From assembly GCA_024225395.1 (NCBI GenBank), contig JAAEMR010000251.1, positions 1-64,000 on the forward strand: a stretch of DNA of 64,000 nucleotides, in the 5' to 3' direction. The position numbers were made by a program, and so were the translations under genes. The notes below the pieces were generated by a model. It was not told the origin of the DNA. It saw nothing but the letters and a program-made list of their open reading frames with translations, and did no database searches. This document shows positions 37,284-47,668 of the stretch, one piece after another; position 1 is the first letter of the stretch, and every line of letters starts with the position of its first letter. The stretch comes from Gammaproteobacteria bacterium (lineage in GTDB: Bacteria > Pseudomonadota > Gammaproteobacteria > GCA-001735895).

Positions 37284-39809
37284 ATGAAAGCCATTCTCCA
37301 GCTACCTGGATTAAAATCATATCGTGGTCGATACCTTTACGGTATTGCTATAGCCCTCTGTACTCTCAGCCTGTTTACTTTTAACAGCTGGAAAAATATT
37401 ACCGAGTCCAGTCAGCTTACACAGCAAAATATAGCTTACCGTAACAACAACGCTCAAACACTAAATGAAATTATCAATCAGATTCCAGCGATCAAGGTAC
37501 AGGTCTACCAATACACTCTAAGCCCGGAGTCACACAGTAAAATAGCCATTAACCAGTCAATTACGCACTTTATAGAATTAACAGCCAATTTAGACATCTC
37601 AGTGTTTGATGATATTGACCCTATTATTTTAAACAACTTCATAGTCCAGATACCCATTCAATTACACGACAGCATGATAGACCTTATTGCTGTAAGAACG
37701 GACACCCGTTTATGGGTTCCCGCGACAGAAATAATGTCCAATCAATTATCACCGTTTAATAATCAGGTCACCACGACTTTAAGCGACATGCTTACCACTT
37801 TAGAGCCTTATGATGAGCCTGGTGCTCATGAGCTGTATAGAAAAATATCCTCAATTAAAGCTCACTGGAGTTCAATAATTTCAGACTTTAGACTTATCAT
37901 TTCAAACCGCATGGGTTTCTTTGGTAAACCAGAAGATGGTTTATCCAGTCGTATTCAAAACCTGAATATATTGCTTCCACAACTTGAGCAGGAGCTGACC
38001 GATTTAGAGCTATTTATTTCAGGTAAAGACTATGACTTTCTTGAATTTATATTATTACCTCAACTCAAAACAACTATTTCAAGCTGGTCTAAAACACATA
38101 AAGAGGCCGTCAAATTAATATTAAGAAATGACTGGCGAAAAGATATTGAGGTTTTACATCGAATAGAGGGTTTGCTTGAAACATTTAATACCACCTTAAT
38201 TTCACTCAGGACGGAGTTGACAAATCAATCTGACGGCGATATTAGAAAATTAAATGAAATCAATAAGTCACTATCCATATTCATCATCATTATTAGCCTG
38301 TCAGGCATATTTATTGGCGTACTGGGGTACCTGATTTTTGACCGAAGCATTCTAAAACCTATAGCAAGAACGACGAGAGCATTATTACTCCAGTCTAAAG
38401 GTGAGTCACAGGAACTCAATATACATTCCACCGGTAGTGAAACTCAGGATTTGATTGAGGCATTCAATCTGATGAGCGAACAAATAAAACAACGAGAATC
38501 CCGGCTGGATTTCATGGCTCATCATGATGCGCTGACAGGTTTACCAAATAGATTATTATTTAATGAACGCCTTGAACATGCCACTGATCTCACCAAAAGA
38601 AGCGACAAACAATTGGCACTGATGTTACTTGACCTGGATCGCTTTAAAATGATCAATGACACCCTGGGTCATTTATTTGGAGATAAACTTCTTCAGCAAA
38701 CCGCTGCTCGCCTCAAACACTGTATACGAGCTGAAGATACAATAGCAAGACTCGGCGGAGATGAATTTGCAATCATTCTGGAAAATATTAACCACCCCGA
38801 TGAAGTTGATAAATTTTCCCATAAAATTATTAGTCTATTTAGAGAGCCTTTTCTTATCGATGAACAGGAAGTTCATACATCAACTTCCATAGGCATTGCT
38901 TTGGCACCTTTGAATAGCAGTGATCCAGCATCATTAATTCGTTATGCTGATATCGCCATGTACCAGTCAAAGAATTTGGGCCGAAATCAGCATGCCTGGT
39001 TTAACAGCAATCTGGAGAATGCTGAAGAATCAATGATTAACTTTGAAAATCAACTACGAGAAGCGATTAACGAAAATCAACTAGAAATTCATTATCAACC
39101 TTTAATAGATACCAATGATTCGACATTTATTAGTAGTGAGGCACTGCTTCGCTGGAATCATCCGCACAGAGGTCTTCTCTATCCAGATCAATTCATTTCC
39201 AACCTGGATAACTCAGTCATTTTATTTGATCTAACCTGCTGGGTTATACGGGAAAGTCAGCGTTTTCAATTAGAAGTTGAAAAGCTATATGGTTTCACTC
39301 CAAATATTTCTATCAATCTTCCCGCCATTACTTTTCAACAAAAATCTTACCGGCATAAAATAGAATCTATTCTGGTTAATGAAGTAAAACAACCCGATAA
39401 ACTAGTTATAGAGATCACCGAAGATACTCTAATATCTGATATGGAAAACACTTCTGTCTGTTTAAATAAGCTTCATCAGAGAGGCTTTCGAATAGCACTG
39501 GATGATTTCGGAACCGGACAATCTTCGCTGTCTCATTTAAGAGTTTTCCCAATAGATATCATCAAAATTGATCTTGAATTTATTCGCCATGCTCACAACG
39601 ATAAGAATGATGCTAATTTAGTTAGCGCCATCATAAGTATGGGGCATGACCTGGACATGAAAGTCATTGCAGAGGGCGTCGAACTTCAGCAGCAACTTGA
39701 TTTTCTGGCAGAAAGAAATTGCAATCTTATTCAGGGTTACTTTTTCTCTAAACCTCTACCTGCCAGAAAATATATTAAATTCATTCGACAACAAATGAAT
39801 TCACACTAA
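37284..39809 (+). CDS. Membrane HAMP-GGDEF-EAL c-di-GMP enzyme
   Basis: 841 residues. Membrane helices at about 17-35 and 331-352 bracket a ~295-residue, mostly helical periplasmic sensor. A HAMP domain (about 353-405), GGDEF (GGDEF 491-495, with I-site RAED 482-485) and EAL (EAL 619-621; DDFGTGQSS) follow. Both catalytic motifs are complete, so the protein could make or break c-di-GMP depending on the periplasmic signal. The sensor has no recognised family. It starts 51 bases after dapE, and gluQ follows eight bases later. Confidence 0.93.
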   Translation: MKAILQLPGLKSYRGRYLYGIAIALCTLSLFTFNSWKNITESSQLTQQNIAYRNNNAQTLNEIINQIPAIKVQVYQYTLSPESHSKIAINQSITHFIELTANLDISVFDDIDPIILNNFIVQIPIQLHDSMIDLIAVRTDTRLWVPATEIMSNQLSPFNNQVTTTLSDMLTTLEPYDEPGAHELYRKISSIKAHWSSIISDFRLIISNRMGFFGKPEDGLSSRIQNLNILLPQLEQELTDLELFISGKDYDFLEFILLPQLKTTISSWSKTHKEAVKLILRNDWRKDIEVLHRIEGLLETFNTTLISLRTELTNQSDGDIRKLNEINKSLSIFIIIISLSGIFIGVLGYLIFDRSILKPIARTTRALLLQSKGESQELNIHSTGSETQDLIEAFNLMSEQIKQRESRLDFMAHHDALTGLPNRLLFNERLEHATDLTKRSDKQLALMLLDLDRFKMINDTLGHLFGDKLLQQTAARLKHCIRAEDTIARLGGDEFAIILENINHPDEVDKFSHKIISLFREPFLIDEQEVHTSTSIGIALAPLNSSDPASLIRYADIAMYQSKNLGRNQHAWFNSNLENAEESMINFENQLREAINENQLEIHYQPLIDTNDSTFISSEALLRWNHPHRGLLYPDQFISNLDNSVILFDLTCWVIRESQRFQLEVEKLYGFTPNISINLPAITFQQKSYRHKIESILVNEVKQPDKLVIEITEDTLISDMENTSVCLNKLHQRGFRIALDDFGTGQSSLSHLRVFPIDIIKIDLEFIRHAHNDKNDANLVSAIISMGHDLDMKVIAEGVELQQQLDFLAERNCNLIQGYFFSKPLPARKYIKFIRQQMNSH

Positions 39810-39816
39810 GCTTTTC

Positions 39817-40710
39817 ATGCCTCAATCTACGACAATAAGAACAGGTCGTTTTGCCCCTACTCCCTCCGGACCACTACACTTTGGATCACTGGTTGCAGCT
39901 GTAGCCAGTTATTGCCACAGTAAATCAACTGACGGCCAGTGGTTAGTGCGTATCGAGGACCTCGATACGCCTAGAGTAATCAAAGGATCTGCAGATAATA
40001 TACTACAGACCCTTGAAACATTTGGATTCGAGTGGGATAGAGAAGTTCTCTACCAAAGCCAACGGTTTGAAATTTACGAGGAGTATCTACAGCAGTTAAT
40101 ATCTACAGGCTTAGTGTATGCCTGTAACTGCAGTCGCAAGAGCTTACTTAAATCTCCTCAGAGTTCCGGACCTCTCGGAAAAATTTATCCGGGTATTTGT
40201 CGCAGCAAACATTTAAATTTAAATTCACTGAAACTCCGCCTTAACCAGGAAGCAGCCGGATTAATTGAATTTAATGACAACCACTTTGGACTCTTTAAAC
40301 TTGATCTGACTAAGGAAGCGGGAGATATAATTCTTAAACGCCAGGACGGTATTTATGCTTATCACCTTGCCGTCATCATTGATGATGCTTTTCAGCAGGT
40401 AACCGATATTGTCCGAGGCGCAGACCTTCTAGCATCAACCACTATTCACCTTCACCTCAATAAATTATTAGGATTTTCATCGGCAGAGTATTTACACATA
40501 CCGCTGATTAATAATGAGGCCGGAGTAAAACTGAGCAAGCAGACGGGAGCAAAAGGTTTGTCTGTGGAAATAGCCTCAAAGCAACTGCTTGACGCACTTA
40601 GCTTCCTGGGGCAAAAGACTACAGCCGAATTATACCACTGTAAACCTGTCGATATTTTGAAATATGCCACTGATCATTGGGACAGAGCCAAGATCCCACA
40701 CCCTATCTAG
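39817..40710 (+). CDS. gluQ: Glutamyl-Q tRNA(Asp) synthetase
   Basis: 297 residues: the catalytic half of a glutamyl-tRNA synthetase without an anticodon-binding domain. The HIGH-like motif is APTPSGPLHFGSL, with WLVRIEDLDTPR nearby. A cysteine cluster (CNCSRKS and later YPGICR) suits the zinc site, and the KMSKS-like loop is GVKLSKQTG. It attaches glutamate to queuosine in tRNA-Asp. A tRNA-Asp gene is at 62697-62773. Confidence 0.95.
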   Translation: MPQSTTIRTGRFAPTPSGPLHFGSLVAAVASYCHSKSTDGQWLVRIEDLDTPRVIKGSADNILQTLETFGFEWDREVLYQSQRFEIYEEYLQQLISTGLVYACNCSRKSLLKSPQSSGPLGKIYPGICRSKHLNLNSLKLRLNQEAAGLIEFNDNHFGLFKLDLTKEAGDIILKRQDGIYAYHLAVIIDDAFQQVTDIVRGADLLASTTIHLHLNKLLGFSSAEYLHIPLINNEAGVKLSKQTGAKGLSVEIASKQLLDALSFLGQKTTAELYHCKPVDILKYATDHWDRAKIPHPI

Positions 40711-40731
40711 CTGATTTTGAAATTAAACTGG

Positions 40732-41448
40732 TCATAACTGTGTCCAGTTAAACACTCCAAACAATTTACTCCACTCAGGCTCCATTCCTGCTTCAAAGCA
40801 CAACCTTTGCAGAGTGACGGGGTGGTCAAAGCATAGTTTATGAGAAGTCAGCATCAATCGATGAATATCATATTGCTCACGGAAGAAGCGATTGTGTTTG
40901 CCATTTCCATGAGTCGTATCACCGATCAGGTGATGTGAAATATGTTTAAAGTGTTTGCGTATTTGCTGTCTTCTGCCTGTTTGAGGTGAAACACTGACCA
41001 GTGAATATCGAGTACTGGGGTAACGGTCAACCTCAAAAGGCAGTTCTATTTTTTGCAAACAGCGATAGTCGGTAACTGCCTGCTGGGCTTTTTTATTGCC
41101 ATCTTCATCGGTGATGGGGTGGTCGATTTGACCGCTATCATCAACCCAGCCACGGACTAATGCACGATATTCTTTTTTAACCAGACGATCTTCAAATTGC
41201 TGTACAACAGCTTTCGCCATTTTCGGGTTAAGAGCAAAAGCCAATACCCCGGAAGTTGCTCGGTCTAAACGGTGAATGGGATAGACCCTTTTGCCTATCT
41301 GGTTGCGTAATGTTTGTAGTACAAAAACCGTATCACGAGAGATAGGACTACGATGCATCAACAGCCCGGCAGGCTTGTGGATAACAATAATATGTTCATC
41401 TTGATGGAGAATGACTAAAGGATTTAACAGGGTTGATTTATCTGGCAT
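40732..41448 (-). CDS. truC: tRNA pseudouridine(65) synthase TruC
   Basis: 238 residues, RluA-family fold. The catalytic aspartate is D62 in HRLDRATSGV. The N-terminal segment (ILHQDEHIIVIHKPAGLLMHRS) and the YPSTRYSLVSVSPQTGRRQQIRKH region (in parts) match TruC better than RluC/RluD, and there is no S4 domain. It is convergent with gluQ. A decayed copy of its first ~45 codons lies at 50222-50352. Confidence 0.9.
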   Translation of the reverse strand: MPDKSTLLNPLVILHQDEHIIVIHKPAGLLMHRSPISRDTVFVLQTLRNQIGKRVYPIHRLDRATSGVLAFALNPKMAKAVVQQFEDRLVKKEYRALVRGWVDDSGQIDHPITDEDGNKKAQQAVTDYRCLQKIELPFEVDRYPSTRYSLVSVSPQTGRRQQIRKHFKHISHHLIGDTTHGNGKHNRFFREQYDIHRLMLTSHKLCFDHPVTLQRLCFEAGMEPEWSKLFGVFNWTQL

Positions 41449-41494
41449 GGGTTATTGCTATGCTATCTATTAACACTAACTTGTTTTACTGTTC

Positions 41495-42946
41495 TTATAA
41501 TGGAATATTTACTTCTGCAACAAGGCCGCCACCGTGACGATCCAGTAATTTAACACTTCCGCCATGTAACTTTGCGATGCTGCGTGCAATGCTAAGACCT
41601 AAACCCACATTACTACTATTTGGCTGGCGATTTAGCCGATAATAGGGTTGAAAAGCCTGCACTTTATCTGCATCACTTAAACCTGGACCCCGATCCATAA
41701 CCTTGATATTAATGGTTGAGTCAATCACTTTTCCCTCTACTTCTACGCTTTTACTGTATTTAAATGCATTCTCAATCAGGTTTGCAAAAAGCCTTTCTAG
41801 TCCCATTGGGCGACCTTCAATTATAATATCCTGTTCGATGATGAGTTTAATCGGCAATCCTCGCACCTGTTCTTTTTCTAAAAGTTTCTCCAGCAGTTTA
41901 CTGAGGTTTATCTGTGTAGTATTTTCATGAATGATATTTTCTTTCATCATCTGGAGGCTTCCCTTGACCATGGTATCAAGGTTTTCCAGATCACTTATCA
42001 AGGCATCTCTGACAGGTATATCATCAAGCATTTCAGCCCGAAGACGAGCGCGAGTAAGCGGCGTTTTTAAATCATGTGAAATAGAAGAAAACAGCTGTTC
42101 ACGCTCTTGAATAAATTTCTGCAAGCGCTGAGTCATGGTGTTAATGGCTCGAATAGTGGCAATCATTTCTGTTGATCCCTGCTCCTGTAAATATTCGGGC
42201 TTTCCCCCTTTGCCAAAATTTTCAACCTGTCTGGCTAGTAACTTCAACGGTTGAACAACCCAATGTACTAACATTAAGGTTAGAATAAGAACGGTAAAAG
42301 AGACTAATCCAAGGCTTATTATTCGCTCCATACTCAACCAGTTAATACCTAATAGTTGTGTTCCTTGCGGGATAGGAGTTGCCAGATATAACCACTCACC
42401 GTTCATGTCTAACTGAACAACCACAATAGGGCTTTTGTCATTGGGTTCCATCAGTGCAAAGCGTTTCCATCGAACAGGAAGATCAACCATATGGTTGTCT
42501 CCAGACAAAATTTTAAGATTTTCAAAAAGTATGAATTGAACCTTGATATTTTTTAGTTTTCCAGTCTGTGAAAAAATACTGGATATCAATTTTTTTTGTA
42601 GTGAAAGCGACAATGGAGACTCTTGTATTTCTTCCAGACCGATGAGCTGTTTATTTACCGACACAAAAAAACGAGTTCCGCCCATATCCCTTAACTGGTC
42701 CAGAACTATATGACGATAGTTGCTGGGAAGTTCACCAAAAAACTTAATGGTTTGCCCGATACGCGCACCCATATTTTCTGAGATCTGGATCAGGCGCTGA
42801 TATTCCGATTTATTGAGTTGTTCAATCCAGAGCCATGTACCTAAAATCTGGGCTAACAGTATTCCTACAAACAGCACTGCTGTCATTCGAGTTACAATCG
42901 AATTGGGTAAAAAATGAGTTCTTATCCAGGCGCTTTTGTTATACAT
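41495..42946 (-). CDS. Sensor histidine kinase, GtrS-like
   Basis: 483 residues. Two membrane helices (about 20-42 and 210-230) flank a ~165-residue periplasmic sensor. A HAMP domain, HisKA with H291 in SSISHDLKTPLTRAR, and an HATPase (ENAFKYSK, DRGPGLSD, GLGLSIARSIAKLHGG) follow. It overlaps its response regulator by eight bases. In Pseudomonas, GtrS/GltR sit beside glk and gltBFGK and control glucose uptake. The same neighbours here suggest the same role, but the ligand is not proven. Confidence 0.85.
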   Translation of the reverse strand: MYNKSAWIRTHFLPNSIVTRMTAVLFVGILLAQILGTWLWIEQLNKSEYQRLIQISENMGARIGQTIKFFGELPSNYRHIVLDQLRDMGGTRFFVSVNKQLIGLEEIQESPLSLSLQKKLISSIFSQTGKLKNIKVQFILFENLKILSGDNHMVDLPVRWKRFALMEPNDKSPIVVVQLDMNGEWLYLATPIPQGTQLLGINWLSMERIISLGLVSFTVLILTLMLVHWVVQPLKLLARQVENFGKGGKPEYLQEQGSTEMIATIRAINTMTQRLQKFIQEREQLFSSISHDLKTPLTRARLRAEMLDDIPVRDALISDLENLDTMVKGSLQMMKENIIHENTTQINLSKLLEKLLEKEQVRGLPIKLIIEQDIIIEGRPMGLERLFANLIENAFKYSKSVEVEGKVIDSTINIKVMDRGPGLSDADKVQAFQPYYRLNRQPNSSNVGLGLSIARSIAKLHGGSVKLLDRHGGGLVAEVNIPL

Positions 42947-43631
42947 GAAGGGTTAGCACGTAACCTTTACCGCGGACACTTTGAATACAGTCATTACTAC
43001 TATAGACAGCAAGCTTTCCACGTAAACGACTGATACAGGTATCAATTGACCGGTCAAATGGCTGAATTTTTCGGCCATGAATAAGTTGTCCAATAGTTTC
43101 ACGGCTCAAAACCTGTCCAGCATTATCTTTAAGGACTACCAGCAGATTAAATTCAGTACCCGTTAACTCAAGCTGAAAGTTTCCAAGGATTGCCGTCCGT
43201 GAGGTATAGTCGATAGTCAGGCGGTCTACAGTATCAGGTTCAGGTTCAGGTTTTGCTGATCCTTCTATTCTTCTTAATAAAGCCTTGATTCGAGCCAATA
43301 GCTCTCGAGGATTAAAAGGCTTGCCCATGTAATCATCTGCGCCCAGTTCCAGACCCAGTATACGGTCGAGGTCATCACTGGCGGCAGTCAGCATGATTAT
43401 GGGTATAGTAGAATGTTGGCGTAACTGGCGACAAACTTCCAGACCATCAATACCGGGTAATCCTATATCCAGAATACATAAATTATATTGACTCAGGGTA
43501 GAGTCAAGGAAGCTTTCACCATCGATAAAAGTACTGATGTTATAGCCCTGTTTAACCAGGTATTGCTTCAATAATTCACGAATTTCAATATCATCGTCAA
43601 TAATTGCGAGGTGTGAATTGTTGCTCATCAT
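42939..43631 (-). CDS. OmpR-family response regulator, GltR-like
   Basis: 230 residues: a receiver with phospho-accepting D55 (LDIGLPGIDG) and conserved KPF lysine, and a C-terminal winged helix (LTGTEFNLLVVL, RSIDTCISRLRGKL, VRGKGYVLTL). The partner kinase follows with an eight-base overlap. Synteny with glk and the sugar importer suggests a GltR equivalent regulating glucose transport. A transposase remnant ends 25 bases before its start, so the original promoter may have been changed. Confidence 0.9.
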   Translation of the reverse strand: MMSNNSHLAIIDDDIEIRELLKQYLVKQGYNISTFIDGESFLDSTLSQYNLCILDIGLPGIDGLEVCRQLRQHSTIPIIMLTAASDDLDRILGLELGADDYMGKPFNPRELLARIKALLRRIEGSAKPEPEPDTVDRLTIDYTSRTAILGNFQLELTGTEFNLLVVLKDNAGQVLSRETIGQLIHGRKIQPFDRSIDTCISRLRGKLAVYSSNDCIQSVRGKGYVLTLHV

Positions 43632-43655
43632 AAGTTATATATTTAAATATGTGAT

Positions 43656-44455
43656 TCATAGAGATCGTTTCAATCTCTGAACCTCTAAATCTACTTTATA
43701 ATTTTGATTTTGTATAGGTTCAGAGTCAGCAAAATAATTTTTATGCACATCCTCCCGCAAAGCTGTCTCTGCAGAAAATTCAAAGTATTTTTCAATTAGT
43801 GACTTTCCATGGTGAGCACTATGTGGCCGGTCCCAGTTGTAATATTGCTGCCATTCAGCTAGCTGATCAGCCAGGTCATCAGAATCTAAATCAACTGTGG
43901 AATAGAACTCAGTTTTATCTGTTTTCTGAGAGCATTCTAGTTTGCCATTTAAGTGTGGAGATGCAGGTTTATCTGGTCTGAACTTGATTCCATATTGCCT
44001 GAGTTTTTCCTGAACCTTGACAGCAAAAAATTCAGTACCACGGTCTGCCTGGAATCGCTGTATAGGAAAGGGCATTTCATCAATGACTGCTGCTAAAAAG
44101 TCTGAGGTATTTGCAGCAGTACGTCGACTATAAATCCTTTTTGTTACAGTATTTTTTATCGGTTTTACATGATTCCGATGAAGAATTTTATGAATCGTAG
44201 CAAGAGATAGAGAAATGCTATTTAAACGCTTTAATTCACTTTGGATGCGTCTGTCACCAAGATTTCTAGATGGTCTATAGGTGAGGGATCAAGTTCTCAA
44301 TATCATCGGTTATTTTAGTATCCGGAAAGTGATGAGGCCGACGACTCTGGTAACCAGACCATCTACTCCCTTTTAGAATACCGATACCACCACTTCCTGA
44401 GTGCAGGCCTTGATATACCGCAGAGTCTACATACAAAACCAGCATCTTTTATTTC
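43656..44455 (-). mobile_element. IS481-type transposase remnant
   Basis: A decayed DDE transposase. The open part (to about 44277) reads SRNLGDRRIQSELKRLN, then IYSRRTAANT, then FQADRGTEFFAVKV (second catalytic Asp) and NGKLECSQKTDKTEFY (catalytic Glu), ending near 43656. The stretch with the first catalytic Asp is missing between the NTVTKR and IYSRRT segments. Upstream, a different frame gives SRRPHHFPDTKITDDIENLI and then a stop, so there is also a frameshift near 44280 and a lost N-terminus. It cannot be active. It lies between glk and the response regulator, on their strand. Confidence 0.85.
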
Positions 44456-44571
44456 TTCGTAAAGCTTAATCCAGACTAAATCATTGTTTTATTTCTCTGT
44501 TCATAGCTATCCATAATAGTGAAAGGATGTCTATGAATCACATAATTTAAATTATTGACTACTCGACCGCT

Positions 44572-45570
44572 TCATTCATCTTCATCACTGGTGAAACCTA
44601 TAGATTGATACTCGCTTTGTAACGAGACCGCCGCACCTCGCAAGGCGGGATTATCGGCATCTATGACAAATGTGGGTATCTGTTGTAAATATTGAGTGAA
44701 CCGGCCATGTTGCTCAAAACGGCTGCGAAATGGAGAATGAGAGAAATAGTCTCCCAGTCTGGGTACTATTCCACCACCTATATAGACGCCACCCCGTGCT
44801 CCCAGTGTCAGTGCCAAATTACCAGCCACATTGCCAAACACTGAGCAGAACATCTCTATAGTTTTTTCTGCAATCACACTGCTTTTTTGCAGTGCCATTT
44901 CAGTAATTTGTCTGGGAGAAATTTCTACCAGCTTCTCTCCGTGGACTAAACCAATTGATTGATATAGTAGTGATAAGCCCATACCCGAAACCAGTCGTTC
45001 GGCTGAAATGTGGTCAAAATTTTCTCGCAATAAATTGATCACTGCCAATTCCATGTCATTTGCCGGGCCGTAAGTAACATGACCACCCTCACCCTGTAAT
45101 GGCATCCAGTAACTACCGGTGTTTACCAGGCCGGAAACACCGAGGCCGGTACCAGGACCAATAATAGCCTTCGCTTCATTTTCAATACTTTTTCCACTAC
45201 CCAGTTGCCAGTAATCTTTTACCCCAAGCGTAGGGACGGCAAGTGCAAGCGCAGTAAAGTCGTTGAGAATTTTTAGAGTGCTAAAACCAAGGGTTTTTCT
45301 AACTGCTGCAACAGAAAAAGACCAATGGTGATTTGTCATTTTTATAAAATCACTGTCAACGTGGGTCGCAATGGAAATTGCGGCTATCTGTGGTCGCGGG
45401 CCTTGCAGATTAGCCAGATAATCATCAATGGCATCTGTGATTTGAGGATAGCTTGCACAGCTCACAGTTTTTAAACGTGACGGTAATTCAGTTGCACCTT
45501 CAATCAGGGCAAATCGTGCGTTGGTACCACCAATATCGGCCACCAGTTGGGGGAAGGTTCTATTTCTCAT
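44572..45570 (-). CDS. glk: Glucokinase
   Basis: 332 residues, bacterial Glk (ROK-independent) family. The phosphate loop is VADIGGTNARFALIEG, the sugar-binding segment is LNDFTALALAVP, GPGTGLGVSGLV follows, and GGIVPRLGDYF lies near the end. It phosphorylates glucose with ATP in the cytosol. It follows the ABC importer genes (60 bases after the ATPase gene), so imported glucose is trapped as glucose-6-phosphate. Confidence 0.96.
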   Translation of the reverse strand: MRNRTFPQLVADIGGTNARFALIEGATELPSRLKTVSCASYPQITDAIDDYLANLQGPRPQIAAISIATHVDSDFIKMTNHHWSFSVAAVRKTLGFSTLKILNDFTALALAVPTLGVKDYWQLGSGKSIENEAKAIIGPGTGLGVSGLVNTGSYWMPLQGEGGHVTYGPANDMELAVINLLRENFDHISAERLVSGMGLSLLYQSIGLVHGEKLVEISPRQITEMALQKSSVIAEKTIEMFCSVFGNVAGNLALTLGARGGVYIGGGIVPRLGDYFSHSPFRSRFEQHGRFTQYLQQIPTFVIDADNPALRGAAVSLQSEYQSIGFTSDEDE

Positions 45571-45630
45571 TGCATTTGCTTTTTAGTATTTTTCAACCAA
45601 TGCTCATTTTATCATAGCCCCTTAAAAAAA

Positions 45631-46734
45631 TTAACGTACTCGTTCTCCAGTTTCAAGATGAAAAAATACAGCTTTACTGGTATCCACGTGTAAAAGTGTA
45701 TGTTTGTCATTCAGTTTAGCAGCATGGCCGGCTTCAGGGCTGACACGACCCTGTATTTCAGTTGAATTCCACAGCCCTGTGACCATAGTGTCAGCGCCCA
45801 TAGGTTCTGTTTCTTCAACAAGCATACTGATTTCCTGAGTAAATTGCCGTTTTTGATCAGGTTTGGCTTCGGTTATCATTTCCGGCCTAAGGCCCAGAAC
45901 AACTCGTTTCAATCCAGACTTTTGCAGAACGTCTCTGTCAGGCACCTCAAACTTGTAGTCCTGACCATCAGTTTCAACAATTAAACGGCCATCTTCTATA
46001 TCACATTCTATGAAATTCATTGCGGGTGAACCCATAAAATCAGCAACAAATCGATTCGCTGGATCATTGTATATTTCGTAGGGTGTGCCAAATTGCTGCA
46101 CAATTCCTTCACTCAATACGGCAATACGATCGGCAAGCGTCATCGCCTCTATTTGATCATGGGTTACATAGATGATGGTCGTCCCAAGACGTTTATGCAT
46201 TTTCTTGATTTCCATTCGCATTTCAACGCGAAGTTTCGCATCTAGATTCGACAATGGTTCATCAAGCAGAAAAACCTTTGGAGAGCGGGCTAATGCTCTT
46301 CCCATTGCTACGCGTTGACGTTGACCACCGGATAACTGGCTGGGTTTGCGATCTAACAGGTGACTGATTTGTAATAAATCAGCAATTCTGTCAACCGTTT
46401 GATTACGCTCTTTTTTGGGAACCTTACGCATTTCAAGTCCGAAGCTTATATTGCGGCGAACATCCATCGTTGGATAAAGGGCATAAGATTGAAAAACCAT
46501 TGCGATGTCACGATTCTTTGGTGATAAGTTGGTTACGTCCCTGCCTGCTATATTGATCTGGCCACTAGTCACATCTTCCAGTCCGGCAACTGTATTCATT
46601 AAGGTAGACTTGCCGCAACCTGAGGGGCCGACCAGTATTAAAAATTCTCCATCTTTAATATTAAGGTTAATATTCTTTAATACAGGAGTATCGCCGAATG
46701 ATTTGGTGACATTAATAATATCTATCGCGCCCAT
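45631..46734 (-). CDS. gltK: Sugar ABC transporter ATP-binding protein (GltK/UgpC/MalK type)
   Basis: 367 residues. Nucleotide-binding domain with Walker A GPSGCGKST, Q-loop, signature LSGGQRQRVAMGRA, Walker B KVFLLDEPLSNLDAKLR and the H-loop VTHDQIEAM. The C-terminal ~130 residues form the OB-type regulatory domain of MalK-like ATPases. It powers the GltF-GltG permease. The symbol follows synteny with the Pseudomonas glucose system. Substrate assignment is inference from glk. Confidence 0.9.
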   Translation of the reverse strand: MGAIDIINVTKSFGDTPVLKNINLNIKDGEFLILVGPSGCGKSTLMNTVAGLEDVTSGQINIAGRDVTNLSPKNRDIAMVFQSYALYPTMDVRRNISFGLEMRKVPKKERNQTVDRIADLLQISHLLDRKPSQLSGGQRQRVAMGRALARSPKVFLLDEPLSNLDAKLRVEMRMEIKKMHKRLGTTIIYVTHDQIEAMTLADRIAVLSEGIVQQFGTPYEIYNDPANRFVADFMGSPAMNFIECDIEDGRLIVETDGQDYKFEVPDRDVLQKSGLKRVVLGLRPEMITEAKPDQKRQFTQEISMLVEETEPMGADTMVTGLWNSTEIQGRVSPEAGHAAKLNDKHTLLHVDTSKAVFFHLETGERVR

Positions 46735-46798
46735 GAGTTGTGTTTCCTCAAGTTATTTATATGTTGATGATTCATATGACTGAAATCTCAATATTCAT

Positions 46799-47668
46799 TT
46801 ATCCTTTTACAGCTCCAGCTGTCAGTCCTTTTACAAAGTATTTTCCCGCAACAACATAGACAAGCAGGGTGGGTAATGCCGCAATTACTGCGGCTGCCAT
46901 ATCAACGTTATATTCCTTACCCCCGACAGAAGTATTGACCAGGTTATTAAGTGCTACAGTGATTGGCTGTGTGCCTGAGCCTGAATAAACAACGCCAAAC
47001 AGGAAATCGTTCCATATCTGGGTAAACTGCCAGATAATGGTTACTACAAATATTGGAGTGGACATGGGCAGAAAAACATTGGTAAAGATTGAAAAGAAGC
47101 CTGCCCCATCCAGCTTGGCCGCTTTGGTCAGATCTGACGGTATGGCAACATAATAATTACGAAAGAACAGCGTGGTAAAAGCAATACCGTAGATAACATG
47201 CACCATGACCAGTCCGGAAATAGTATTAGCAAGCCCCATCTTTCCTAATAATATAGACATGGGTAACAGAATAACCTGAAAGGGAATAAAACAACCAAAT
47301 AGCAGTGCTCCAAATAACATGTCACTGCCACGAAAACGCCATTGAGCCAGTACATATCCGTTGAGTGCGCCGATGATTGTGGAAATTAATACTGCAGGAA
47401 TAACAATACGGATACTATTCCAGAAAAAAGGTGCCAGGCCATTACAGTCACTGCCAGTACAGGCTGATCCCCAGGCCTTAATCCAGGCATAAAGTGTTGG
47501 CTCATCAGGTAAAGCCAACAGGTTTCCACTTCGAATTTCTTCAATATCTTTAAATGAAGTTGTCAATATAATGTAAAGAGGAGAGATATATAGCAAAGCA
47601 AAAAACACCAGCGTCGCATAGATGAATGCTCTACCCGCATTGAAACCGTTTGCAAAGGTATGAGACAT
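46799..47668 (-). CDS. gltG: Sugar ABC transporter permease (GltG/MalG type)
   Basis: 289 residues, six membrane helices. The cytoplasmic EAA loop is KLDGAGFFSIFTNVFLPMSTP, which contacts the ATPase. The C-terminus ends with the KGLTAGAVKG sequence typical of MalG-like permeases. The start overlaps the gltF stop by one base. Confidence 0.9.
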   Translation of the reverse strand: MSHTFANGFNAGRAFIYATLVFFALLYISPLYIILTTSFKDIEEIRSGNLLALPDEPTLYAWIKAWGSACTGSDCNGLAPFFWNSIRIVIPAVLISTIIGALNGYVLAQWRFRGSDMLFGALLFGCFIPFQVILLPMSILLGKMGLANTISGLVMVHVIYGIAFTTLFFRNYYVAIPSDLTKAAKLDGAGFFSIFTNVFLPMSTPIFVVTIIWQFTQIWNDFLFGVVYSGSGTQPITVALNNLVNTSVGGKEYNVDMAAAVIAALPTLLVYVVAGKYFVKGLTAGAVKG

